From NCBI GenBank assembly GCA_003671275.1, contig QWPB01000077.1, forward strand, positions 79,649 through 143,648: 64,000 nucleotides of DNA. The letters run 5' to 3'. The notes below the pieces were generated by a model, which was not told the DNA's origin, ran no database searches, and saw only the letters and a program-made list of their open reading frames with translations. Source of the stretch: Planctomycetota bacterium (GTDB taxonomy: Bacteria; Planctomycetota; Planctomycetia; Planctomycetales; Planctomycetaceae). The position numbers were made by a program, and so were the translations under genes. How positions within the stretch are numbered: position 1 is the stretch's first letter; each line of letters starts with the position of its first letter. Positions 17,760 to 26,774 of this stretch are shown piece after piece.

Positions 17760-20345
17760 GTGATTGATCGTGATGAACTGGCGGCACGCTACCTCGATCA
17801 GTTGCCGTACGCGCCCTACCCGGTGCAGGAAGAGGCCCTCCTCGCGTGGTTCACCGATGAGCAGGGTGTCCTCGTCTGTGCTCCGACCGGCACCGGCAAG
17901 ACCTTGATCGCGGAAGCCGCGCTGTTCGAGGCCCTGCACACCGGCAAGGTCGCCTACTACACGACCCCGCTGATTGCCCTCACCGAGCAGAAGTTCCGTG
18001 AGATGCAGGCGGCTGCGGTGCGGTGGGGGTTCTCGGCGGAGGATGTGGGGCTGGTCACGGGCAACCGGCGGGTCAACCCGGATGCTAAGGTGCTGGTCGT
18101 CGTCGCCGAGATTCTGCTCAACCGGCTACTCCATCCCGACACAGCCGACTTCGAGGATGTCTCGGGCGTGGTGATGGACGAGTTCCACTCGTTCAACGAT
18201 CCCGAGCGCGGGGTGGTGTGGGAGTTGTCGCTGGCCTTGCTGCCGAAGCATGTGCGGTTGCTGTTGTTGTCGGCCACGGTCGGGAATACGACCGAGTTCC
18301 TGATCTGGCTTCAGGCCAAGCACGGGCGGCGACTGGAATTAGTGCAGGGGACCGAACGCAAGGTTCCGCTGTCATTCAACTGGATCGGCGACATGCTGTT
18401 GCCAGACCAGATTGAGTTCATGGTCGAGCACGAGAAGACGCCAACCTTGCTGTTCTGTTTTAACCGCAACGAGTGCTGGGATGTGGCCGAGCAACTCAAA
18501 GGGAAGTCGCTCCTGGCCAGCGGGCAGCAGAAGCAACTCGGAGCCTACCTTGAGTCCCACGACTGGAAGGCCGGAGCCGGGCCACGCCTGAAACAACTCC
18601 TCTTTCGCGGGGTCGGCATCCACCACGCCGGGCTGCTACCGAAGTACCGGCGGCATGTCGAGGAGCTGTTCCAACAGAAACTGCTATCGGTCTGTGTCTG
18701 CACGGAGACGCTGGCAGCCGGGATCAATCTGCCCGCGCGGTCGGTCGTGATGACCAGCCTGATGAAGGGACCGCCGGGGCGCAAGACGATCATCGACGCC
18801 AGCTCGGCGCACCAGATTTTCGGACGGGCCGGACGACCACAATTCGATACGCAGGGATATGTCTACTCACTGGCCCACGAGGATGATGTGCGTCTGGCCA
18901 AGTGGAAGGAGCGGTACGATCAGATCCCCGAAGACACCAAGGACTTCAACCTGATTCGCGCCAAGAAGGCCCTCAAGAAGAAGATGCCGACGCGGCGGCC
19001 CAACGAGCAATACTGGAACGACCAGCTGTTCCAGAAGCTGATCCTCGCTCCGCCGGGGAAGCTGGCGAGCAAGGGCCAGTTGCCGTGGCGGCTGTTGGCG
19101 TATCTGCTGAAGTTGTCGCCGGATGTCGGGCGGCTGGTGTCGTTCGTCAGGAAGCGGTTGCTCGATTCGGCATCGATGGAGCGGGCTGAAACGCGATTGC
19201 AGGAGATGCTGCTCACCCTCTGGGCCGGTGGGTTTCTCGCCCTCAATCCGCCACCGCCCGCGACACTCAAGCACCTCATCATGTCACACCCCTGGGACGG
19301 GGAGTCGGCCACCGATGAGGATGACTTCGAGGAGCCCGCGAGCGGAGTGGCGTCAGCCCCTCGAGTTCAGCAGGCGTCATCCGCTGAAGACGAGTTCGGG
19401 GCTGGCCTGGAGGACGATCCCTCTTCCTCCCTCTCCCCCGCAAACGACGTTGTCTCGCCAATCGACACCAGTGCGGGGGAGAGGGAACCGGAGAGTCGAT
19501 CGCCTGCGCTCGCGTTGACTTTCGGTCGAGCCGCCCCGCCACCTCCCGCCCCCGAGAAGAAGCCCAAGAAATCCCGCACCGCCGAACTCCTCGGCCTCAA
19601 AACTGTTGAGGCCGCCGCAGTCGAACTCGCTGCGGCCCCGCCGCCGTATGTCGCTGCCACTGCCACGCCGACAGCGGACCTCGACAAGTTGTTGGTGTTC
19701 CGTAGTGTAAACCCGATCTATGGGGCGTATCTGTTGCAGCATCTGGGGCTGGCGGATGCGTGCGAGCGGATTCAGATCCTGGAGAGCCTGCTGGAGATTC
19801 CGACCTCGATGATTCGACAGGTCCGCGTGCCTTGGCCGCAAGACCTCCCACCGGGACCACTGGGACTCGAACGCATTCATAACGAACTGATCTCGCGCGG
19901 GCTGGCCACGCTGCAAGAACTCAACCCCGCAGCCGCCCCGCCGCAAGATGAGGACATCCCCTTCGAAGAGCGCAAGTGGCCGATCCCGCTCGGCGACCAG
20001 ATGCGAATGCTGTTCGACAGTGACTACCCCGGCATCCGCGAGACACCGATCCGGGCGGTGTGGATCATCGGTGACCTGCAGTTCTTCAACTACGATTTTC
20101 AGAAGTACATCACCAGCCGCGACCTGACCAAGCAGGAGGGGCTGATCTTCCGGCATCTGATGAAGATGATCCTGCTGTGCGGCGAGTTCTCTCAAGTCAC
20201 CCCGCTCGAAATGGACGAAGCTGTCTGGCGGGACGAGCTGCGCGAGCTGGCGGAGAAGCTCACCGACTGCTGCCGCCAGATCGACCCGGAAAGCACCGAC
20301 CAGATGCTGGAAATGTCCAAAGCCGCGGACGTACTGCTGGCCTGA
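17760..20345 (+). CDS. Ski2-like superfamily 2 DExH helicase
   Basis: 861 aa. Walker A is CAPTGTGKT near residue 40. Motif II is VMDEFHSF near 140 and motif III LLSATVGN near 170. Motif VI is HQIFGRAGRPQ near 352, diagnostic of the Ski2/Mtr4/Brr2 group. A winged-helix-like part follows to about 510, then a Glu/Ser/Pro-rich linker (about 515-650) and a unique C-terminal domain. GTG 17760, with GGGGAG 9 nt upstream, gives a start just before the Q-like region; the open frame extends back into kdsA but without a ribosome site. The linker DNA contains a perfect 15-bp inverted repeat (19428-19486). RNA or DNA unwinding in the cytosol is inferred. Confidence 0.88.
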   Translation: MIDRDELAARYLDQLPYAPYPVQEEALLAWFTDEQGVLVCAPTGTGKTLIAEAALFEALHTGKVAYYTTPLIALTEQKFREMQAAAVRWGFSAEDVGLVTGNRRVNPDAKVLVVVAEILLNRLLHPDTADFEDVSGVVMDEFHSFNDPERGVVWELSLALLPKHVRLLLLSATVGNTTEFLIWLQAKHGRRLELVQGTERKVPLSFNWIGDMLLPDQIEFMVEHEKTPTLLFCFNRNECWDVAEQLKGKSLLASGQQKQLGAYLESHDWKAGAGPRLKQLLFRGVGIHHAGLLPKYRRHVEELFQQKLLSVCVCTETLAAGINLPARSVVMTSLMKGPPGRKTIIDASSAHQIFGRAGRPQFDTQGYVYSLAHEDDVRLAKWKERYDQIPEDTKDFNLIRAKKALKKKMPTRRPNEQYWNDQLFQKLILAPPGKLASKGQLPWRLLAYLLKLSPDVGRLVSFVRKRLLDSASMERAETRLQEMLLTLWAGGFLALNPPPPATLKHLIMSHPWDGESATDEDDFEEPASGVASAPRVQQASSAEDEFGAGLEDDPSSSLSPANDVVSPIDTSAGEREPESRSPALALTFGRAAPPPPAPEKKPKKSRTAELLGLKTVEAAAVELAAAPPPYVAATATPTADLDKLLVFRSVNPIYGAYLLQHLGLADACERIQILESLLEIPTSMIRQVRVPWPQDLPPGPLGLERIHNELISRGLATLQELNPAAAPPQDEDIPFEERKWPIPLGDQMRMLFDSDYPGIRETPIRAVWIIGDLQFFNYDFQKYITSRDLTKQEGLIFRHLMKMILLCGEFSQVTPLEMDEAVWRDELRELAEKLTDCCRQIDPESTDQMLEMSKAADVLLA
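19428..19486. repeat. Palindromic element inside the helicase reading frame
   Basis: TCCCTCTCCCCCGCA (19428-19442) and its exact reverse complement TGCGGGGGAGAGGGA (19472-19486) flank a 29-nt loop. It is translated as part of the low-complexity linker, around residues 557-576. It looks like an intergenic-type repeat that has entered coding sequence at a tolerant position. Confidence 0.8.
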
Positions 20346-20359
20346 CTTCTCCCACCGGA

Positions 20360-20851
20360 CTATCCCCTCCGAACGGAGTCCTGCAGGGCCACCCGGAGCG
20401 GGTGCGACTCATGCGTCTGAGCAGCGACTAAATCTTGCAGCGTCGGCATATCGCGTACGAATAACGGCAGCCATATCTCGCTGGACAGAGATGAGCAGCG
20501 GATTCGCAAATAGCTCAGCCCCAATGCGGACACCGGACGCACCAGTGTCATCTCGTTCCAGGGCACCACCCGGCGCAATCCCCAGAAGTTGTAACAGGTC
20601 AGCCCCACCGGACCGACCTCGAACGTGTACCGCCGATTCAGGATCCAGACCGCAGCGGCGGATACCCCCCCCGTTACCAGAGGCAACCCCAGCCCCAGAA
20701 AGACACGATTCGTGATCCCCTGAGACAAGAACAACGTCACTCCGCACAGAATGGTCAGTCCGAACACCATCCGAAACGGATCTTCGAACCGCATGTGAAA
20801 CACCTGGGTCCGAAGGGAAATCCGAACATACTCTTCATCAATCAGGGCCAT
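20360..20851 (-). CDS. Small membrane protein, PH-like domain, function unknown
   Basis: 163 aa. Two adjacent membrane segments (MVFGLTILCGVTLFL and FLGLGLPLVTGGVSAAAVWI) are followed by a soluble beta-rich part (YTFEVGPVGLTCYNFWG, VVPWNEMTLVRP) that looks like the bacterial PH-type fold found after two-helix anchors. The ATG at 20851 begins 7 nt after the stop of the WD40/cytochrome gene, so the two are probably translationally coupled. I cannot assign a function. It converges with the helicase (14-nt gap). Confidence 0.75.
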   Translation of the reverse strand: MALIDEEYVRISLRTQVFHMRFEDPFRMVFGLTILCGVTLFLSQGITNRVFLGLGLPLVTGGVSAAAVWILNRRYTFEVGPVGLTCYNFWGLRRVVPWNEMTLVRPVSALGLSYLRIRCSSLSSEIWLPLFVRDMPTLQDLVAAQTHESHPLRVALQDSVRRG

Positions 20852-20858
20852 CGGTCGA

Positions 20859-23663
20859 CTACTTTCCCGCAATCGCGCCCTGCCGACGAATCTTCAGAAG
20901 GACGGGTCTTGTCGCCTGACCGCCTTCGACTCCGGTTTGCAGATGGAACAACCGGTCCATATCGGGAACCCACTTGGCTGCCGTGATAAAGAACTCCCGC
21001 TCGGCCTGTTTCTCTAGAATCAGCAGACCATTTAGGCCAATGTTGTCCACAATCAGCCCATGCGGCAGGTTGCGACCCGAGCCTTCATTTCCGAACGGAA
21101 CGTTGCCCTCATATCCGTGGCGTCGGGCAAGCACCTTCAGCATGATCGTCTGGCCCGGAGCAATTTCCACCTCCAGGGGACGGCCATCGCCGTGATCCGT
21201 AACCTGGGCACCGCTCTCCGTTCCCACAATCTCCACCGTCAGTTTCGGAGCATCCGCCCGCTTGAGTTCACCCAGATTATTGACATCGTGGACCACGTCC
21301 CGCCCCTGAATCGTGGCGGTCGCCGTGACCTTGGACAACTTGGCATTTTCGGGTGTGGGAGCCGGAGCATCGGCAGCTGCCATCAGTACCCCCAGAGCAT
21401 CGTTCTGGCCCGCTTCGATGATGACCGGAGTGGTGGCCGTATAGCCCGGCGGCAGCCCCGTGATTTCCACGCGAATCGGCCCTTCGAAATCGTCCAGTCG
21501 GTTCGCGACAACCTTAAATTCCTTGGCACTGCCCGCATTGACGACCAGATCCCGAGTCGGCAGCGAGACCGTGAAGTCCGGCGTGCGAGGCCGGATCACC
21601 ATCGTATACGCATGCTGGTTACTTTCGATTCCCCGGACATCGCGAATCCGCACGAGGTATTCGCCATCCTGGGGAACCCTGAACGTCAGCTTCGAGTCTG
21701 AGCCCCATTGACGCCGGGCGTCGTCGTCATTCTGGTAGTTCAGCCGAAACACCGGCAGGCCATTCGGCACAATCACGGTTCCGGGAGCATGCGGTTCGAC
21801 GATGTAACATGGCTCCCCGAGCGCATGACTCAGGGGGGTCGTGTCAAAGTAACCGTACCGTCGCCCCTCGCCGGGGTAGGTCGTAAAGCCTGAATCCGGA
21901 CCGCGTGGGTAAAGCCACAGCTTGACGACCTCTCCGTTGGCGAAGAGGTATTCGTTGAGTTCCATCTCTTCCCAGTTAAAGACGCGGAAGTCACCCACCT
22001 GATCCCCGTCTTTACCCCGGAAGGTAAAATACGAGTCGCGGACCGCCTGCAGCAGTACCCGCTCAATGGGGTGCCCCTGGGAGTCGAGGATCTCGATGAA
22101 CGAATCCAGCGGGGATTTCGCACGGGCGGCGTTGACCTCAAAGACCCACTCTTCCCCGGCCCTGGCGGCAAACTTGTACAAATCGCTGTCTGGCTGGTTG
22201 TGGGGGCGTCCCTGGATGATGCCCTTGAGCGTGGCGGGCAAGGTGATCGCCGTGGCTTCCTCCGGCATGTTGTTTGGCTCCACCTCGGCTGCCTCCCGCA
22301 TGGGGGTTCCTGCCGCGACCACCGCTGCTGCAGTCGGCACAGCGAGCCCCTCCCCAGGACTCAGCACCGGGATTGTTGCCAGAATTTCCAGAGTCCCATC
22401 GGCTCGTCCCACCGCGAACCGCGCCCCCTCCGGACTGAAGGCCAGAGCCTGTACGACCTCCGACTGCTGGCCATACTCCTTGATCTCCAGCAGAGTCTTC
22501 GCATCCCACAGCTTGACCGTTCGGTCTTCCGCTGCCGTGGCGATATAACGACCATCGGGACTGAACCGCAACTGGGTGATGGGGGCTTCGTGAGCGAACC
22601 GGGCCACGATTTGCGGGTTGATCGCGGGAGCTTCACGCGAGATGAACTGCCACTGTCGAATCCGGCTATCGGCACCCGTTGAGACGATGCTCTGCCCATC
22701 GGGAGTGAACGAAACGGAGTAGGCTTCCTTGAGCGGCTGACTCAATGTGTCGAGCCGTTCGCCAGTCGCGACCTGCCAGACCTTGCACGTATCGTCCGCA
22801 CTGGCGCTGACCAAGGCGGTTCCATCGGGGCTGAACGCCAGATCATAGACGGACCCGGTATGCCCGTCGAAGCTGCGAATCTGCTCGGCGGAATCCGCAC
22901 TCCAGAGAATGATCTTACGGTCGTAGCTGGAGGTCGCGAGGAGTTTTCCATCGGGCGAAAGTTCGGCGTCATACAGAACATCGCGGTGGGCGCGAATCTC
23001 GCGGATCGGCTGCCGGGTGGTAAGGTTCCAGAGTATCGCCTGACCATAAAGTCCCGGCACTCCCGAAGCGGTCACCAGGCGATCTGGACCGGCGAAGTGA
23101 ATCGCAGTCACCTTACCAGCAATGCCTTCCAGGGAATACGCGGGCTTCAGATCTCCGGTGGCTCGGAGTTCGACCCGACCAAACTGGGCAGTAGCCAGCC
23201 ATTTTCCATCCCCGGACCAGTCGAGGGCCGTGATTGGATCAGGCAATCCCCGACTGGGGGTGACCGTCGGCACCTTGAGCATCGTGCGGGCGGGTTCCTG
23301 CCCCGAGGGCCCCTTCGCGCCCGCTTCAACCCAGGCCTTGATTCGGGCGACCTCTTCCGCAGTCGGCTGTGGCTTGTCGTCGGGGGGCATCTTCGGCTCA
23401 GCGGCCCCGGTGATCAACCGGATCATGCGGCTTGTACCCGGATCGCCAGCCAGGATCACCGCCCCGTGCTCGCCTCCTTTTTGAAGCTCGTCAAACGACT
23501 CGACGGAAAGGTCACCTTCACGTTCCATGCCGTTGTGACATCCGGCGCAGTACTTCTGAAGCAAGGGGGCCACATCGCGGGAGAATTCCGGGGGAGCGTC
23601 CTTGGCCCAAACAGCCCCACCCATCCCCAGAACAAGAATCCACAGACCCATGATGCGTTGCAT
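20859..23663 (-). CDS. Secreted cytochrome c / WD40-repeat hybrid protein
   Basis: 934 aa. A signal peptide (MQRIMGLWILVLGMGGAVWA) is followed by a planctomycete-type cytochrome c domain with the haem site CAGCH near residue 40 and a candidate axial Met in PKMPPDDKPQ. Residues about 145-435 hold seven or so WD40 repeats (for example LSPDGKLLATSSYDRKIILW, FSPDGTALVSASADDTCKVW), probably a full propeller. The C-terminal half has pre-peptidase-like and Ig-like beta domains (AEVEPNNMPEEA, FRVPQDGEYLVRIRD). Such hybrids are typical of Planctomycetes and are thought to act in the periplasm in electron transfer or polymer binding, unproven. It is upstream of and coupled to the small membrane protein gene. 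Confidence 0.9.
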   Translation of the reverse strand: MQRIMGLWILVLGMGGAVWAKDAPPEFSRDVAPLLQKYCAGCHNGMEREGDLSVESFDELQKGGEHGAVILAGDPGTSRMIRLITGAAEPKMPPDDKPQPTAEEVARIKAWVEAGAKGPSGQEPARTMLKVPTVTPSRGLPDPITALDWSGDGKWLATAQFGRVELRATGDLKPAYSLEGIAGKVTAIHFAGPDRLVTASGVPGLYGQAILWNLTTRQPIREIRAHRDVLYDAELSPDGKLLATSSYDRKIILWSADSAEQIRSFDGHTGSVYDLAFSPDGTALVSASADDTCKVWQVATGERLDTLSQPLKEAYSVSFTPDGQSIVSTGADSRIRQWQFISREAPAINPQIVARFAHEAPITQLRFSPDGRYIATAAEDRTVKLWDAKTLLEIKEYGQQSEVVQALAFSPEGARFAVGRADGTLEILATIPVLSPGEGLAVPTAAAVVAAGTPMREAAEVEPNNMPEEATAITLPATLKGIIQGRPHNQPDSDLYKFAARAGEEWVFEVNAARAKSPLDSFIEILDSQGHPIERVLLQAVRDSYFTFRGKDGDQVGDFRVFNWEEMELNEYLFANGEVVKLWLYPRGPDSGFTTYPGEGRRYGYFDTTPLSHALGEPCYIVEPHAPGTVIVPNGLPVFRLNYQNDDDARRQWGSDSKLTFRVPQDGEYLVRIRDVRGIESNQHAYTMVIRPRTPDFTVSLPTRDLVVNAGSAKEFKVVANRLDDFEGPIRVEITGLPPGYTATTPVIIEAGQNDALGVLMAAADAPAPTPENAKLSKVTATATIQGRDVVHDVNNLGELKRADAPKLTVEIVGTESGAQVTDHGDGRPLEVEIAPGQTIMLKVLARRHGYEGNVPFGNEGSGRNLPHGLIVDNIGLNGLLILEKQAEREFFITAAKWVPDMDRLFHLQTGVEGGQATRPVLLKIRRQGAIAGK

Positions 23664-24006
23664 CAGCTCTCTCCCATTTCCCAGCTGCCACCGGGTCGCA
23701 ACGGACCCATCAGCGAAGTCCGATCATCGTACCAATTGGCCACGCAAGCGGGAACGAACGGAGCCATAACACCTCGGTGAGGTGTGCGTCACGGGGACAT
23801 CCCACTCATCGAGGTTGAACCTGAACACAGCGAGAGATGAAACCCCACTGTGATCGATCATCCTGCGGCATACCGATGGCGGACAATTTGAATCATCTCT
23901 TTTCACCTTGCTACCCGACATTTTTTGAGACTCAACAAACACTTCCCAAATCAGGTGTTGCGAGAACCAACAATCGTCACCCGGCACTGCCCCGTCGTCC
24001 CCGACA
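23664..24006. other. Divergent intergenic region upstream of the riboswitch
   Basis: Start region of the WD40/cytochrome gene on the minus strand and promoter-proximal region of the riboswitch on the plus strand. A 7-bp hairpin, ACACCTC/GAGGTGT with a GGT loop, lies at 23769-23785. No ORF is supported. Confidence 0.5.
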
Positions 24007-24034
24007 TTGACACGAGTGACTCCCCCGTTAGTCT
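24007..24034 (+). promoter_or_regulatory. Candidate promoter for the riboswitch transcript
   Basis: A perfect -35 hexamer TTGACA (24007-24012) and a weak -10 TAGTCT (24029-24034) are separated by 16 nt. Transcription would start about 24040, at the base of helix P1 of the riboswitch, which is why I favour it. Only the -35 is strong. Confidence 0.5.
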
Positions 24035-24036
24035 AT

Positions 24037-24272
24037 CGTCTGTCTGGGTGCCCGGAGCGTGTGGCTGCCGGGAGAATAGGGAAGACGGTGTGAATCCGTC
24101 ACGGTCCCGCCGCTGTATCCGGGGACGAACGTCACAAGCCAACAGGCCCCCAGCCTGTTGGAGACCACTGTGTGTGCCAGCTGCCACCGACAATGAGGTC
24201 GGTAACAGCCAATCGCACACGGGAAGGTGTGACGCGAGGACGATCCGGGAGTCAGAAGACCTGCCTAGACGG
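24037..24272 (+). ncRNA. Adenosylcobalamin (B12) riboswitch aptamer
   Basis: All hallmarks of the cobalamin riboswitch occur in order. P1 arms are CGTCT (24037-24041) and AGACG (24267-24271), and the 5' part has GGGTGCC. The core runs GGGAA (24079), GGTG, GAATCC, then GTCCCGCCGCTGT (24104-24116). A long peripheral stem follows (AACAGG...CCTGTT). Then come CCACTG and TGTGTGC pairing with GCACAC, GGGAAGG, and the B12 box AGTCAGAAGACCTGCC (24250-24265). Length, order and the near-consensus B12 box make this secure. The regulated gene is the DUF1559 prepilin-like CDS that starts 141 nt downstream. Confidence 0.93.
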
Positions 24273-24366
24273 TTACGAGTTCGGCCCTCGCGCGGAAACG
24301 TGCGCCGACCGCGTTATCTCTATCGCTGACGCTTCTGATGTGGACATCAGAGAGGTCGCAGAGATG

Positions 24367-24405
24367 TCGTGTCGGTGCTTTTGCGCCGGGCCAATCGACA
24401 CGAGG
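24367..24405 (+). promoter_or_regulatory. Possible expression platform: hairpin over the ribosome site
   Basis: TCGTGTCG (24367-24374) pairs perfectly with CGACACGA (24396-24403), and the 3' arm takes up the first bases of the GAGG ribosome site at 24402-24405 that serves ATG 24414. An inner GGTGC/GCGCC stem with a TTTT loop may form inside. A second perfect hairpin, TCTGATGT/ACATCAGA, lies at 24334-24351. There is no T-tract, so translational rather than transcriptional control is more likely. Confidence 0.45.
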
Positions 24406-24413
24406 TTTGTCAG

Positions 24414-25286
24414 ATGGTCATCTCTCTCCAAAGCCGCCAGCGCGGCTTCACCCTGATCGAACTGCTGGTTGTGATTGCGATTATCGCAATACTGATCGCC
24501 CTGCTGCTGCCCGCCGTGCAACAGGCCCGCGAAGCGGCCCGCCGGACCCAATGCCGAAACCGCTTGAAGCAGCTTGTGCTGGCGGTTCATAACTACGCGG
24601 ACAATCACCGGGAGCAGTTTGTTCCCTATGTGGTGGAAGACGCAGCCCGCACGAACTACCTGCTGACCTACTCGGGGAATCAGGGACGGGCATCACACTG
24701 GTTCGGCGTTGTGAACTACGACGAGCCGGATACCACTAAGCGGCTGGATTTTGCGGCCGGTCCGCTGGCCCCGTTCATGGAGACCAGTTATGAGTCATTC
24801 CAGTGTCCGAATTTCGGTCCGGAGCAGATGGACCGAGTTCCGTTCGGCAAGCCCTCCACGGGGTATGGCTACAACGGAAACTTCCTCTCGCGATCCTCGG
24901 TGATCGATTACGCGCCGCCGACCTGGGCTCCGGGGCTTAGCAGCAAGCCCCTGGCTCGCCGGTTCCGGGATATCCAGCAGCTGACCACCACGATTGTATT
25001 CGCAGACAGTGCCGGGGTGTTCTGCACCGACTGGAGCTGTTCCGCCAGTGAACTGAGGGAGAACTGGTTGCTGGAGCCTCCCAGCAACGATTTCCCGACG
25101 GTCCAGTTCCGGCACAGTGACACCGCGAACGTGGCCTTTGCGGATGGCCATGTCGAGACCAAGGCTCGCGGCTGGGTGGCGCCTGCGTTCGGCGATGTCC
25201 CCAAGATGGAAAAGCACCGTCTGGGCTATATCGGCGATCGACTCGACAACCCGCAGTACCGGGATGAATTCTACGATCTGGAGTAA
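24414..25286 (+). CDS. DUF1559 prepilin-like protein under a B12 riboswitch
   Basis: 290 aa. The N-terminus has a type IV prepilin/pseudopilin motif, [19 protein letters not shown], with the G|F cleavage point and Glu+5. [15 protein letters not shown] and [16 protein letters not shown], the DUF1559 signature, follow. The C-terminal domain ends with the typical FADGHVE loop. The family is hugely expanded in Planctomycetes; export and assembly as fibre or surface subunit is inferred. ATG 24414 has GAGG at an 8-nt gap; a GTG at 24369 is in frame but lies inside the putative platform hairpin. The upstream cobalamin riboswitch makes this copy distinctive. Confidence 0.92.
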   Translation: MVISLQSRQRGFTLIELLVVIAIIAILIALLLPAVQQAREAARRTQCRNRLKQLVLAVHNYADNHREQFVPYVVEDAARTNYLLTYSGNQGRASHWFGVVNYDEPDTTKRLDFAAGPLAPFMETSYESFQCPNFGPEQMDRVPFGKPSTGYGYNGNFLSRSSVIDYAPPTWAPGLSSKPLARRFRDIQQLTTTIVFADSAGVFCTDWSCSASELRENWLLEPPSNDFPTVQFRHSDTANVAFADGHVETKARGWVAPAFGDVPKMEKHRLGYIGDRLDNPQYRDEFYDLE

Positions 25287-25494
25287 CGAACGGGGCCATT
25301 CGAGGTTCGGGACGCTGCATGGTAAACTAGAGTGCAGTCAATGTTCTGAACTCAGGTTGCGTCAATCCGTCACGGCGGGCTCACTCCCCGCAGGAACCGG
25401 ACGCAAGCGAATTCCGGCGGATTCGACGAACCCGAATACTGAACGGTGACGCAGTCCTCAGAGCCTCGATTCCCCCCTCGAAGGATACGGTGCG

Positions 25495-26730
25495 TTGTCT
25501 ACGGAGATTCGACTGACATATGGCCGACGCGGGGCCTGCTCGCTGACGGTTTCGGATGAGCGGCTGGTGGGGCGGTTTGTACCGCCCCCCGCCATCGACG
25601 ATGTCCGGGAACAGGTCGTCAGAGCGCTCGAAACGCCAACGGAGTACCCCCCGCTGCGCCAGGCCGTCGTGGCGGGAGACCAGGTCACGATCGTCGTTGA
25701 TCGCCATACTCCCCAGGCCGATCAGCTAGTGCTGGGCGTGTGGCAAGTTCTGGAAGCCTGCGGAGTGAATGCCGCCGATGTGATCCTGCTGATACCGGCA
25801 ACGCTCACCATGGCTCCCGTGGCTGATCCGCGGCGTTCCCTGCCAACAGCCGCTCGCGAAGCGATGCGGATGGTGTTGCATGATCCGACCGACGAGAAGG
25901 CGTTCGGTTACCTGGCAACGACGACCGGCGGCGAACGGGTCTACTTGAGCAAGACTCTGCTGGATGCCGATCTGATGCTGGTTATCGGGGATGTCGCATT
26001 CGATCCCCTGCTGGGATATCGCGGCGGGGGCAGCGTGCTGTACCCGGGCCTTTCGAATATCGAGGCGATGCGAAAAACTGTCGGGCAGGGCCACGATGAA
26101 CTGGCCCCTGGCGATAGCCGTCCGCTCCGTCAGATCGTCGACGAGATCACTTGGCTGCTGGGTCTGCAATTCGCGGTGCAGGTGGTCCCCGCATCCGGAG
26201 ACCGAGTCTCGCGAGTGATTGCCGGGCAGATCGATGCCGCCTTTCGGGAAGCGAGTGCTGACCTGTTGCAACACTGGTCCTACCAGGCGGATGTCCGGAC
26301 TCCCGTGGTGGTCGTGGCGGTCGATCACGATGCCCGTGGTCATGACTGGACCCAGATCGGGGCCGCATTGGAAGTGGGCCGCGCACTGGTCTCGCGTGAG
26401 GGGCGGGTCATTGTCCTGTCGGAACTCCGGTCCGATCTGACTCCGGGGGTCCAGCTACTGCGGGAAGTTCGCAGCCCACGGGACGCCCTGAGGCCGCTCC
26501 GGAAGCTGCAGTCCGGCGACATGCAGGCCGCCACACAGATCGCCAGGGCCCTCGACTGGTCCGGCGTGTCACTGCTCAGTGGACTTCCCGGTGATCTCGT
26601 TGAAGAACTGGGAATGCTGCCGGTGGATGCCAACGAGGAGCTTGAGCGGCTGATTGAATCGGAAGAAGCCCTCACGATCATTGCGTCGGCCCAGCATGTG
26701 TCTGTCATCCGACCGGACAAGGCGGAGTGA
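25495..26730 (+). CDS. LarA-like protein (DUF2088) with altered catalytic residues
   Basis: 411 aa, full length for nickel-dependent lactate racemase LarA homologues. TIVVDRHTPQ matches the N-terminal DHTRP-type motif, and the stretch from HDPTDEKAF through GDVAFDPLLGYRGGGSVLYP aligns well with the LarA core. The residues known to matter in LarA are changed, though. The HRP histidine region reads TLTMAP. The PH of GxxxPHxxAG is FDP. The lysine that holds the nickel-pincer cofactor (GGRKS) is replaced by GGGS. It is therefore probably not a lactate racemase. TTG 25495, 9 nt after AAGGA, is the best start. It lies 208 nt after the DUF1559 gene and upstream of hpt on the same strand. Confidence 0.8.
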   Translation: MSTEIRLTYGRRGACSLTVSDERLVGRFVPPPAIDDVREQVVRALETPTEYPPLRQAVVAGDQVTIVVDRHTPQADQLVLGVWQVLEACGVNAADVILLIPATLTMAPVADPRRSLPTAAREAMRMVLHDPTDEKAFGYLATTTGGERVYLSKTLLDADLMLVIGDVAFDPLLGYRGGGSVLYPGLSNIEAMRKTVGQGHDELAPGDSRPLRQIVDEITWLLGLQFAVQVVPASGDRVSRVIAGQIDAAFREASADLLQHWSYQADVRTPVVVVAVDHDARGHDWTQIGAALEVGRALVSREGRVIVLSELRSDLTPGVQLLREVRSPRDALRPLRKLQSGDMQAATQIARALDWSGVSLLSGLPGDLVEELGMLPVDANEELERLIESEEALTIIASAQHVSVIRPDKAE

Positions 26731-26774
26731 TGGGAACGACTTCACCCGTTCAGGGCATTCGGAAGTAATGGCTC

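Noticed and set aside
15688..17787. Minus-strand open frame of 699 codons opposite der, pyrF and kdsA
   Set aside because: It lies antisense to three securely identified genes, its sequence is Gly/Arg/His-rich without family motifs, and it arises from codon bias on the other strand.
24172..24456. Open frame of 94 codons spanning the end of the riboswitch and the start of the DUF1559 gene
   Set aside because: It overlaps the aptamer core and the real CDS in another frame and has no plausible start.
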